From positions 1 through 64,000 of the forward strand of contig BGKB01000031.1 in NCBI GenBank assembly GCA_003116975.1: DNA of 64,000 bases, written 5' to 3'. Each line of letters begins with the position of its first letter. The stretch's first letter is position 1. Of this stretch, positions 48,573-57,862 are shown piece by piece. Source of the stretch: Aurantiochytrium sp. KH105. Taxonomy: Eukaryota; Sar; Bigyra; Thraustochytrida; Thraustochytriidae. A program made the position numbers and the translations under genes. Under the pieces are notes generated by a model that saw nothing but the letters and a program-made list of their open reading frames with translations, was not told where the DNA came from and did not search any database.

Positions 48573-49181
48573 CTCGCTGTTTTTGCTTTGTTTTGTAGCT
48601 CTTTTCGTATGAGGGCGCGCCGCGCGCTCTCGCAGCGGGCGTGCGCGCGCCACACAGGCCCGCGGCACGCTCGTGCGCCCGCGTGCCCACGAAAGCGAGG
48701 CGAAGCGAGGCGAGGCGCGGCGGCAAGCAAGGCACTCTGCTTGGTTTGTTCGCCTTGATTCGCGTTGCCTCGCGTCGCCTTTTTCCTTCGCCCCGTTCTG
48801 GACGCACGCCGAGTGCACTTGAGAGCGCTGTCTTCTTTTTCTCTCTCCCCTCTCCCTTCGCGTCTGCGCGGCGACGGCGCGGCGCCGCGCAGGCAGGCGA
48901 ACGGGCGGGCGGGCGGGCGCAGGCCACTCGCCGAGCTCGCCGACCGACCGAAGCGGTGATGCACGCCGCCGCTGTATTGTCTGCTCCGGCCAGTCAGCCG
49001 GCCAGCCAGCCAGGCCAGGCACACGCTGCGCAGCGCCGCCGCGCGCTTGGCCACTCCACTTGTCTACAGTGCCACGAGGTTCCGAACGGATACTTTTGCT
49101 GTACACCTCCGGTGTGTGCCTCCCGTACACACAGCGCGACTCAGGTAGAGAACCTGAGTGGACGTGCGGGGAGGCCGCGAC

Positions 49182-49224
49182 GCAGCAGCAGCAGCAGCAG
49201 CAGCAGCAGCGGCGGCGGCGGCGG
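49182..49224. repeat. (CAG)n-(CGG)n trinucleotide repeat
   Basis: About nine CAG units followed by five CGG units in the B-C intergenic region. Confidence 0.95.
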
Positions 49225-49830
49225 TAGCGGCAGCGAGAGGAAAAACGAGCAGGCGCCCGCCGCTCCGCGCGCTCTTGCGCCAGAGCTCACAGTGGAAGGC
49301 GCCCTTGGTGATTGTCTCGCCCAGCTTGGATTTTGTTCGCCGGACATGTTCGTTTTGGTACACAGCGCGGCACAGCACAAAAGGGGGTGTGTATGCTACT
49401 TTTACCTTAATAAAATACCGTAATGTGTACTAGCAATGAAACAGTGGAGCTCTGCACAGCGGCGGTGCAACAGACCCTCATGGCGCGAGCGGATCGACGC
49501 AACGAAGCTCGCGACGCAACGAAGCTCGCGACGCAACCTGATGCAACGCAACCTGATGCAACGCAACGCAGCGCAAAGCAGCGCAACGCAACGCAAACTT
49601 GCGTCGGATCCATTGTCCGCGCTCGCTCTTACCCTCACTGTCAATCCTTCATTCTTTATAATCCTTCGCGAAAGCGCCCCACAGTGGTCGGCTGCGCCGG
49701 GACCGGGCGACGCCATTTTCAACGGACACAATAATTTAGAAAACAAAGGGGCGGAGAGCCTAGGAGGGTAAAAAAGAGACTGATATCAGTCACAGAGAAA
49801 GAAGCCATACGATCAGCTACAAATCGAATG

Positions 49831-49941
49831 AATTATTGAATAGTACAAAGTCTGGGCGCTCACAAGCGAGACGATCAGCGTTAAGTAAAAAAAAACTGAC
49901 AGCTGCAAGAAATTATTGAATTATTGAATAGTACAAAGTCT
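49831..49941. repeat. 23-bp direct repeat duplicating the cyclase C terminal codons
   Basis: AATTATTGAATAGTACAAAG plus TCT occurs at 49831-49853 and 49919-49941, 88 bp apart. The second copy is the end of the cyclase C coding sequence (…LCTIQ stop, minus strand); the first lies downstream of it. Confidence 0.9.
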
Positions 49942-52900
49942 TGATCTGGGCTCTTCCTCCATCATTTGTTCCTCATTGTCTTCATTGACCTCCAAGATTG
50001 ACTCGGCCAGACTTGTGCTGCGTTCTACAGAGGTCTTCTGGCCCGAATGAAGTCTGGAGGTTGCCAGATCGAGCTGAGCTAGGCTCTGCAAAAAGTGTTT
50101 GGAAGTAAGAGGGTTGTAGAGGGCGACGCGGAAATACTGTAAAACACTTGCATCTTCGCGACTCAGTTGGTATTCCTCTTCCGCCTTGTCTTTTGTGAGC
50201 TCCGTGAGCGTGCAATTGACCGTGTTGGCCGATTCGCTAAAGTTGTGTTTCATGATCACGCCCTCGCAGGCCTCCATCTTGAGACCGGAACCGTCTGTCG
50301 ATTTTACATGAAGACAGCGGAAAGAAAATGAAGACGAACTTGCATCTTCGGCATGATGAACGAAAAGGAAGGCGTTCAAGCCAGCTCGTAAGCGGTCGCA
50401 CGTGCAATTGTTGTGAGCTTGGCTAATACTGCCGGCCTGACGTCGTGCTGACTTGAAGAGGTCGACGTCATGTGCGATACACAATGGCGAAAGAAGGGGG
50501 TACAAGTTGCTGTACGCTCGCAAACAGCCCACGAAGGCGCGAATACTTGCAGCTTGATCTTGCTGCAAAGCTTTCATGGTACCAAGAAAGAACATCGACT
50601 TTGCTGCGACCTTTTCTGCCCGAGATCGTTGCATGTTTTGCCAAGAACGCACCAGCCTCTGCGAACGCTGCACGGTTGCCTCGGCAGACTTGGGGTCGGT
50701 AGCATATTGCCGGCGAAGGCCTTCATTAAGAAATTCTGCAGCTTGGAGGTGGAAGTCGACACCTGCTAAGGCATAATGAGATCCGATCATCTCATGAAGG
50801 CTGTTGCGCGGAATCTGTCGCAGATGACCGTGTAAGAGCTGATCTTGGTAAATTTCGGCAAGCTCGCGATGGAGTTGATGCCTGAACGATCGCATGAGCG
50901 TCTGATACAGCGGACGAATGTGTTTCTCGACGTTGCGAACGAGATACACTTGATCGCCTGAGTCCTCAATGATCTCCAATTCTTTCTCGAGAGCTTCAAG
51001 AGCTTCGTTTAAGTCGGTTCGTACAGCGTGGCTGGGGATGATTGCATAGAGAATTCCTGCGTCGATCCTGCGGTTAACAACCCCCATGACTGTAATATAC
51101 TTGAGAACCTCGCGAACGGACTCCGGTTGCTTCATGCCTAGCGTGATGCGGAAGATGTCAGCTACAAAAAAGTTGCTGACCGAGCTCGAGGAGCGACGCA
51201 TCCTCTTGTGCGTGGCAGCAGATACTCGCACGATCTCTGGATCTCGACAAAGTGCGAGGCATTGGATGGTAAAGTCATCTTGAAGGATCTTCAAGGTACA
51301 TCCCTCGTCAATGGGGAAATAGATTTCGACCGCTTCATCCACACCTTTGACTCGAAGTGCCGCATGTATAAAGTCCGTTGTGCACGACAGCGGTAGGCCT
51401 TTGAAGGTGTTTGCGTCAATGAGAAGATTGCAAAAACGAGTGCTCTTTGCACTCAGTGCACCTACGGCCTTGCCCATGAGACGAGCAGATAAATTGACTG
51501 TACTTCCAACGACGGCATACTCGGCTCTCGTATCAGCCCCAGTTGGGCCATAGTGGCATGATCCTGTGGTGAGGCCAAGGCCCGCCTTAATTCCTGCCGC
51601 CGCGAACTCCTCCTTTACTTGCAAAGCGGCGCTAAATCCTGGCAGCTCGGGTGCCTCTGCAGCAAGTCCGAAAACAGCAATGAGGACTAAACCTTTGTCA
51701 TCGACTGCGACCTGTCGTAGGTCGCCGCGATTCGAATAAATTGCACTTTGCACTAAGCAAGTGGCCTGATGAATAAGAGCTGTCTGTGCTTCTTCTGGGG
51801 CTTCCGGGTCGTAGTTCTTAATTGAAATGAAGAGAACGCTGCAGAAACGATGGCCAAGCTGCGCGTTATGGCAGCCCGCAACAATTTGAGAGAGTGCACA
51901 CATGGGAACAAATTGACTAAGCAGTGGAATCATGTGCTCGCTTTGCACTAACGCTTCGCCGGTCTGGGATGTGTTAGATATTGCACTTGACAGCTGTGAC
52001 GAAGAGCATCTCGAGCGCGTTGCGGCGTTGAGCTTTACGTTGTTGAAGTTGAAAATTGAACTGCTCGTGGGTTGCACAGAGAACTCGGGAAGGGATATCT
52101 GGCTCGGGCGAGGTGCCTGCGAGCGCTGCGAAGCGCGTTTGGCCACAAGCTTTTGGAATCTTGCGAATGAGTCTATGCCTCGATCCTGGTATTCATTATA
52201 CAGTGCGTTCCCAGATAGATACGGATTCATGTTCACGCTGACATTGTAGTAATCTTCAGTCTGCGTCAGCGTGTGATAGAGGGCCTCGACCTCGGGGAAC
52301 TTGTCGCTCATGCGGAGTCGTACAAATTGGGCCTTTGCCGAGGCTGCTGTTTCCAATGAGTCAATCGACCCGAAACCCAGCTCTGCAACAGTCTCGTCGT
52401 CCTTGGCGCGCGAGCTGAGGTCTGCGGCCTTCGCTGCGGCTGGGCCCGACAGAACAAATTCGCACCTTGAAAGCACGCCTCCGACGACGCGAAAGCTCAT
52501 GTCCCCAAATGCGAGGCCGATTTTGAGCTTCATCTTGTTTGTACCTACTTCAAGAGAACTGATTTCAAAGAACTCGAGAGCGCGCATGAGCTCGAGGGCA
52601 AAGAGGAGAGCTCGATCTTGGCACAGCTTTTCCGCCTCTACTTCGTTCACGACGTGCGAAAAGAGCGGGCGCACGGGGAAAACGATTTGAACAGCATCGC
52701 CAAGAAATTTGATCACGTCTCCGCTGAACTTGTTCGCGTACATGATCACGAGGCCCCAATACTCTGCCAAAACTGCAGAGGTGAACTCCGACGAAGCGTC
52801 AATTTTGCTGGCTTTCCATGACTCGTCAATAAAGAGAATCGAGTCATTTCCTCGCGTTCGAGGCATGTTTTGTGCAAGTTTGGTGAAGCCTTTCATGTCG

Positions 52901-53352
52901 ACGAATGCCACTGCTCCTCGCGCATTAGTAAGACGTGGTGCAGAAGCTTCTTCAGGTCCTCTTGTCTCGATGAGCCATTGCAGGTACTCAGGTGTTAGAG
53001 TGCGTAAGCGAAACTCTGTCTCGACCGCTTGCTGCGCGACAACTCCTTCTCGGTGCGAATCCGTGACCGTGAGGCTTCTTCGGACTTCCATCATTTTACG
53101 TCTATACTTGCGCTCTTCCTCTCGTTTTCGGGATGTTCTAAATTCCTGTTGAATATGGCTTGCAGCATCAATCTCTGAAAGCTGTTTTCGCAGTGGAGGT
53201 TTGGACGGTCGACTACCATGGTCCTGCTCTGCTTTCTTCTGCTCCTTGGCCTCATCATGCTCATCTTCCCACTTGTTTTCCTCCTTTTCCTCCTCGACGT
53301 CAAGTATGTGGTGAACGTCCATGACGTTCCAGCCGCGTGCGCCACGCGTCAA
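49921..53352 (-). CDS. Soluble-adenylyl-cyclase-like protein C, CaaX-terminated
   Basis: 1143 residues, closely similar to cyclase B. Acidic/Lys-rich N-terminus, IQ-like motif SHIQQEFRTSRKREEERKYR (about 66-85), LTPEYLQWLIETRGPE. C1 has D152 (FVDMKGFT) and D219 (FLGDAVQ). C2 has VDDKGLVLIAVFG, TGSCHYGPTGADTRAEYAVV and VNLSARLMGKA, so metal, Lys, Asn and Arg positions are all kept; the adenine-reading Thr is Ala, as in B. The sAC-like C-terminal remnant (FVADIFRITLGMKQPESVRE...ITVMGVVNRRIDAGILYAII) lacks a P-loop. A CxC pair (NNCTCDRL) and the module FVHHAEDASSSSFSFR precede the terminal CTIQ. A Met at 53322 is an alternative start. Lead gene of the head-to-tail trio. Confidence 0.9.
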   Translation of the reverse strand: MTRGARGWNVMDVHHILDVEEEKEENKWEDEHDEAKEQKKAEQDHGSRPSKPPLRKQLSEIDAASHIQQEFRTSRKREEERKYRRKMMEVRRSLTVTDSHREGVVAQQAVETEFRLRTLTPEYLQWLIETRGPEEASAPRLTNARGAVAFVDMKGFTKLAQNMPRTRGNDSILFIDESWKASKIDASSEFTSAVLAEYWGLVIMYANKFSGDVIKFLGDAVQIVFPVRPLFSHVVNEVEAEKLCQDRALLFALELMRALEFFEISSLEVGTNKMKLKIGLAFGDMSFRVVGGVLSRCEFVLSGPAAAKAADLSSRAKDDETVAELGFGSIDSLETAASAKAQFVRLRMSDKFPEVEALYHTLTQTEDYYNVSVNMNPYLSGNALYNEYQDRGIDSFARFQKLVAKRASQRSQAPRPSQISLPEFSVQPTSSSIFNFNNVKLNAATRSRCSSSQLSSAISNTSQTGEALVQSEHMIPLLSQFVPMCALSQIVAGCHNAQLGHRFCSVLFISIKNYDPEAPEEAQTALIHQATCLVQSAIYSNRGDLRQVAVDDKGLVLIAVFGLAAEAPELPGFSAALQVKEEFAAAGIKAGLGLTTGSCHYGPTGADTRAEYAVVGSTVNLSARLMGKAVGALSAKSTRFCNLLIDANTFKGLPLSCTTDFIHAALRVKGVDEAVEIYFPIDEGCTLKILQDDFTIQCLALCRDPEIVRVSAATHKRMRRSSSSVSNFFVADIFRITLGMKQPESVREVLKYITVMGVVNRRIDAGILYAIIPSHAVRTDLNEALEALEKELEIIEDSGDQVYLVRNVEKHIRPLYQTLMRSFRHQLHRELAEIYQDQLLHGHLRQIPRNSLHEMIGSHYALAGVDFHLQAAEFLNEGLRRQYATDPKSAEATVQRSQRLVRSWQNMQRSRAEKVAAKSMFFLGTMKALQQDQAASIRAFVGCLRAYSNLYPLLSPLCIAHDVDLFKSARRQAGSISQAHNNCTCDRLRAGLNAFLFVHHAEDASSSSFSFRCLHVKSTDGSGLKMEACEGVIMKHNFSESANTVNCTLTELTKDKAEEEYQLSREDASVLQYFRVALYNPLTSKHFLQSLAQLDLATSRLHSGQKTSVERSTSLAESILEVNEDNEEQMMEEEPRSRLCTIQ

Positions 53353-53470
53353 AAGGGGGCGTGCGCGACGGCGGCTGCTCCAAGGCCACGCACGTCGTCG
53401 GCGCGCTCTGCGCGCCCGTACGCCGCGTGTTGCCTTAACTTTTTGCCGATCTAATTGGATGGAAATGTTT

Positions 53471-53520
<50 letters not shown>

Positions 53521-54616
53521 GGATGATGATGCTCCTTGCCTGAATGAACTCTTGCAGGTAACACACTTGCGGGGCTGCCCACAACGCGCCTTTCTTGTTA
53601 TTGCCCCGTCTATGTCGCCACTGTTCTCTCCGAGTTCGTGAACATAGGCTTTTCTGGTAAATAGAGGAACTCACTTAATTTTGGCTGCCGGTGGAATCAT
53701 TCGCCCGACCGCCCGGCCGCCATTGAAACTCGAAACGGATAGGTGTGTGCTGTGGGCGAGCGATCTAAGGCCTGTGGTAGCCTGATCTTAGGCGGGAAGG
53801 AGGGGAACCCGAGAGGATGCACGTAGAGTGAGCTCGAGCCTTGTGAGTGTAGGCTTAGTGAGTTCTGATACTTGGGCACAGTGGCTGGCAATGTAGGTTC
53901 TCCTTTGAAAAATAATGGAGAAAAAATCCTTGACTGTCCTCTGAAAAAGAAAAGAGATGCCCGAAAGGAAGCTAATTTTGGCGCTCTTCTTTCAAATTCA
54001 AATGCTCTGCTGGTTTTTCAATTTTTAACATCATCAAATCGAGGCGTGCGTCGAGCATTTACTTTTTGATCGGAAACTAAATCTCGAATTTTCGCAAGAA
54101 CTCAGCAGCTCAACAATTAACTTTGAAGACGTTTCTTAACCAAAAGGGTTTAGTGATGAAGAGCTTGCAACGAAGAAAAAGGAAAGGTCCACGAAAGAAA
54201 GAAATAAGCGACCTTTTATCATACCTCGTTATGTTTGCAGCGGAATAAAATTTGAGAAAGAACTACAGCAATCAAAAGTGACGAAGGATATTTTCCACAC
54301 CTCTTATCCCGAAGTAAAGACTGCGCATTCATTTCTTTTACTGCCGCGTAAGCCGAAGGTATCTTCGACTCATGAAAGCGGACCCTGTCTAAGAAGTAAG
54401 GATATGATGACGCAACGAATGAGACGCCTTTTGTTGCTGCGGAGATCTTGTCTCCGTTGAGGAGAAAACAAAAACATCGCGTTCATGCCGTGGCTTTTGA
54501 TCGGAAGAGAGAGGGAGCGAGAAAAGGATGAAAAGAGAGAAAACCGCGATGCCAGAAACTAGCCCAATTCGCTCAAATCTGTAAGTCTGAAAGTAATTAA
54601 GGGGGAGGAAAAAGAA
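53353..54616. other. Intergenic region cyclase C / Dpy-30, with (GA)n and an AT-rich block
   Basis: 1264 bases. A (GA)n microsatellite of about 20 units (53475-53515) lies about 120 bases upstream of cyclase C. 53860-54600 is markedly AT-richer than the rest of the window, with no ORF over 70 codons that looks real. It may hold only 3'/5' flanks or a decayed element. Confidence 0.6.
53475..53515. repeat. (GA)n microsatellite upstream of cyclase C
   Basis: About twenty GA units, (TC)n on the coding strand of cyclase C. Confidence 0.95.
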
Positions 54617-55081
54617 TCAGTTGGTCTTTTTAGCAGGGTTGTTTCGCAGCAGCCAGTGCGCAAGCCACTCGACGGGATCGCCGTCGGGGCGCTCCTTGAC
54701 AAGCTGCGAAAGAGCGCTGAGGAGAATGGGGACTACAGTCTGGTCAAGGTACGTGCGAATTGGCAGGTTGTTCTTGTTGCCCTTTGCCGCGGCGCCGTCC
54801 GCGCCCTTTGCGGCCGTCGCCTCTGCCTTTGCGGCGTCCTCCGACGACGGTTTGCCGGCGAGGGCGTCGCCGAGCGCCTTGGCGGCCTCCGCGTTCGCGT
54901 CAGCCGCCTCCGCAGCGCCGCCTGCGGCTGCCGCAGCGTCCGCGCCGCCGGCCGCCGCTGCTGCGCCCTCGCCCGCGTTCTCCGCGCCCTCGCCTGCGCC
55001 CGCGGCCGCCGCCGCCGCGACGTTCTCGCCGCCGCCATCGCCGCTCGTGTCCATGGCCGCGGCCTGCGGATCCTCCGCCAT
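54617..55081 (-). CDS. DPY30: Dpy-30 domain protein
   Basis: 154 residues. The last ~50 form a Dpy-30 motif: [20 protein letters not shown], then [23 protein letters not shown]. This two-helix dimerisation/docking module is found in the COMPASS H3K4 methyltransferase subunit DPY30 and in flagellar and anchoring proteins with an RIIa-like fold. The near-identity of [13 protein letters not shown] to animal DPY30 favours the COMPASS subunit. Residues 1-~100 are an Ala/Gly/Glu-rich low-complexity region typical of this genome, giving a longer protein than the ~100-residue animal form. The start at 55081 ([13 protein letters not shown]) was chosen over an upstream Arg-rich open frame. Confidence 0.9.
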   Translation of the reverse strand: MAEDPQAAAMDTSGDGGGENVAAAAAAGAGEGAENAGEGAAAAAGGADAAAAAGGAAEAADANAEAAKALGDALAGKPSSEDAAKAEATAAKGADGAAAKGNKNNLPIRTYLDQTVVPILLSALSQLVKERPDGDPVEWLAHWLLRNNPAKKTN

Positions 55082-55854
55082 CTCGCTCCGCCCCGCGGCG
55101 CGCGCCGCCTCTACCGCCGCGCTCCGCCCGCCGCTCGCCGCCCGCCGCGCTGCTCGCCGCGCCTCGCTCTCGCTCGCTCTCGCTCTCGCTCTCGCTCGCT
55201 CGCTCGGGCTTTGCGCGCGCTGGGCTCGTCCCCGTCCACGTCCACGACGCCCGTCATGGCGGCCGTTGTGCGCCTTTCTTCTTTCCCCTCCTCCTCCTCC
55301 TTTTACCGGTAGCAACATCGTGCTGCAGCTGCACGAGTCCAGCCTAACCGTAGGACGAGGCCTGGGCGCTGCGCATCGATACCTGCGGAGACCGGAGCAC
55401 CGCGCGCCCGCGCCCGGTGGTGCGACACCTGCAGCGGGCAGGCAGCTGGCACCGCCTCCTCCCTCCGCGCATCGGGACAGCTGAGCTCGCCGCGCTCGGA
55501 GGCCCGGCGGCAGCTCTGCAGTCGCACGATGCGGTCCAAGTGGAGCAGTTTCTATTTGGGCCTTGCGACGACGAACAGCGGAGGTATCCGGATGGTGGTG
55601 TGGCAGTGGCTAGCGTTCGTGTCTGCAGCGATGTGCATGCTCGCTCGCTCGCTCGCTCGCTCGCCCGTGGTCATCCAAGGTGTCCGTAGACTGACGAGGA
55701 TGCCGCGGCACGAGCGGATTCTTGCATGCCATGTGTCAGATTGAGTGCCTCGTTCCATGTTTCGAGTGTCTCGAAGTCCCCAACACCGAGGTGGGTGGGC
55801 CAAAGCAAATCCACAACGCGAGAAGCGAACAGGCTGGATAGCTAGCCAGCGAGG
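55082..55854. other. Divergent intergenic region Dpy-30 / glutamine synthetase-like
   Basis: 773 bases. GC-rich with CTCG/CTCT-type repeats near 55165-55205 and a GCTC tetranucleotide run at about 55638-55664. No further gene recognised. Confidence 0.6.
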
Positions 55855-57216
55855 ATGTCGGAAAAGTTTTCTGTGCTCCTGTGGACGGATCTTGTCGGCG
55901 TGCGACGCTCTCGATGCGTGCGTGCGCGTGCGAGTTCCTCGCTGACAGCAATGTCTCGAGTTGGCGCTATTTGCTTTGCGCTACCTGCTTTCGAGGACTG
56001 CGCTGTCCTTGGAACTGCGCTGCCGCAGGCCGAGGAGTACCTGCTGACCGAAGCCGCTGACGCGCAATCATACAAAGTATATATGCAAGCGACTCTTGAC
56101 AGTCATTTGATGCATGAGCCTGTGACAGTTCTCCTCGCCGACGTCTTTACAATGTTGCCACTCTCGTCGAGCAATGACATCAAAGTGCCTGCATTCGTGT
56201 GCCCGCGAAACATACTGAAGACCGCACTGGATTCTCTTCTCGCCGAGGCGGCCTTGAGCGTTCGCGTGGGGTTCGAGCTCGAATTTCTCCTCTTGGACGC
56301 CACGTCGCGCAAGCCTGTGGACTCGCAAGTATATGCGTCTTCTATTGCTCTCTGCAAACAAATGGACATCTTGCTTGCAATGTCTATGAAACTTGAAGAA
56401 AATGACATTGGCGTTCTGCAATTTCACGCCGAGTCAGCACCAGGCCAGTTTGAAATTGCTTTGGACCACTACCCAGCGCTCGAGGCCGCAGATAAGGTCA
56501 CCATTGCCAAAGAAATCGTCGTTGCTGAGGCAGCCAGACATGGTCTCATTGCGAGTTTTATGCCAAAAGCGAGCGAGAATGCGGCGGGAAGTGGAATGCA
56601 CTGCCACATCAGTGTGGCGTATACATCAAAAGAGAGGAAAGGGGAAAATGCGCTGGCAGATCGACCCCTTCGGAATGCAACCGATACGGGCCTGCGGCCC
56701 GAAGGCGAGGCTTTCATGGCTGGAATTCTCGGTCACTTGCCAGCCTTGCTGGCGCTCACCACATCATCTCCCAATTCGTTTTCTCGTCTCTTACCCAATT
56801 GCTGGGCAGGAGTGCACCAAGTTTGGGGCGTCGAAAATCGATCTGTACCACTTCGACTTATTTGCACGGGTTCCAGCACACGACCGGCGGAGCATTTTGA
56901 GGTCAAGGCTTTTGACGCAACCGCAAATCCTTATGTGGGTCTCGCAGGTATCATCTATGCGGGTTTGGAGGGCGTGCTGGCTGGGATGCAGCTTCCCGCG
57001 CCAAGTCAGGAAGAGCCCTCGGAATGCAAAGGAGATGTCCGTCTTCCTACGAGCATGACCCAGGCAGTCGATATGCTCAACAAGGACGAAAGGCTTGGGA
57101 CGCGCCTTGGAAGTGAGCTTGTTCGAACAATCTCCAAGTTGCGTCTTCGTGAAGAAGAGTTCTTCGAGCACCTTTCGATTGCCGAGCAGAGAGATCATCT
57201 GCTTGAGCGCTACTAA
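55855..57216 (+). CDS. Glutamine synthetase family protein, GSI/FluG-like
   Basis: 453 residues. The class I glutamine synthetase fold of the FluG/NodGS/PuuA branch: N-terminal beta-grasp (FSVLLWTDLVGVRRSRCV), then metal and substrate motifs GFELEFLLL, HAESAPGQFEIAL, GSGMHCHIS, PNSFSRLLPNCWAG, VWGVENRSVPLR and FEVKAFDATANPYVGLAGII. Metal-binding Glu and ATP/glutamate residues look intact. It lacks the amidohydrolase half of full FluG proteins. Enzymes in this branch ligate ammonia or amines to glutamate, so true glutamine synthesis or gamma-glutamyl-polyamine formation are both possible. No targeting peptide is evident. The start gives a normal N-terminus. Confidence 0.88.
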   Translation: MSEKFSVLLWTDLVGVRRSRCVRARASSSLTAMSRVGAICFALPAFEDCAVLGTALPQAEEYLLTEAADAQSYKVYMQATLDSHLMHEPVTVLLADVFTMLPLSSSNDIKVPAFVCPRNILKTALDSLLAEAALSVRVGFELEFLLLDATSRKPVDSQVYASSIALCKQMDILLAMSMKLEENDIGVLQFHAESAPGQFEIALDHYPALEAADKVTIAKEIVVAEAARHGLIASFMPKASENAAGSGMHCHISVAYTSKERKGENALADRPLRNATDTGLRPEGEAFMAGILGHLPALLALTTSSPNSFSRLLPNCWAGVHQVWGVENRSVPLRLICTGSSTRPAEHFEVKAFDATANPYVGLAGIIYAGLEGVLAGMQLPAPSQEEPSECKGDVRLPTSMTQAVDMLNKDERLGTRLGSELVRTISKLRLREEEFFEHLSIAEQRDHLLERY

Positions 57217-57862
57217 AAGGAATTGAGGCTGTACACTACGAGCCCACTTTTCGAGGAAGCCCACTGGACCATCGCTGGATCGAAGAGATTATACAAGCCT
57301 GTCGCCAGCGCGCACAAAATGACGAAAACCGAATGATATGTACGCGCCCGACTGCGCTTCACAAAAGAAAATTTATTGCCATGGCTCGGCCATGCCCATT
57401 ACCTCTTCTAAATTATCATCATAAGACTCGGCTTTGGACGATTCGCATCTCGTGCATTTACGAGCAAGAGCTCATGAAACAAACGCAATCGACTCTCCCC
57501 GCGGTCGTGCCTGCATGGAAATGGCAGTTGTCCTCCGCTGCCACGCAGTCGCTGAGCTGTATGGCGTCGCGTTGTGTTGTTGCTCCGTTGGCGCAAGAAA
57601 ACCTGGCGAGAAAAGCCAAATCCAAAAAGAGCACGGCGCGGCGCGACGCGACGCAGACGCAGTGGCGGCGCAGAGCCAGGAGCGGCAGGACTCGGGCGCG
57701 GGACTCGCGGCTCGCCTCGCGTCGCCTCTCGTCGCCTCAGCCTCGGGGGCGGAGGCGAGCGGGCGCGGAGTGGGGGTCAAACCAAGATTGATAGATAGCC
57801 AAGTCAAGCACGCCAGCAACGTCGGCGTGGACCAACGAGCGGCAGGGTCGGCGACGCAGAAG
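57217..57862. other. Intergenic region before the TMEM145-like gene
   Basis: 646 bases. The downstream frame is open from 57434, but the extension is unlike any receptor N-terminus and would bury the signal peptide, so it is treated as untranslated. Confidence 0.6.

Larger units (their letters stand above)
48316..49920. other. Intergenic region between cyclases B and C
   Basis: 1605 bases. It holds a long GGCA microsatellite (48508-48571) within B's 5' flank, a CAG/CGG trinucleotide run (49182-49224), a decayed repeat of GCGACGCAACGAAGCTC and CTGATGCAACGCAAC units (49500-49590), and a 23-bp direct repeat of cyclase C's 3' end at 49831-49853. No gene recognised. Confidence 0.65.

Noticed and set aside
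40183-53352. Cyclases as transmembrane adenylyl or receptor guanylyl cyclases
   Set aside because: No hydrophobic membrane segments, and the C2 motifs (DKG, SGxCHxGPTG) are of the sAC type.
57434-57862. 143-residue N-terminal extension of the TMEM145-like protein
   Set aside because: Would bury a clean signal peptide in the middle of the chain; resembles no family N-terminus.
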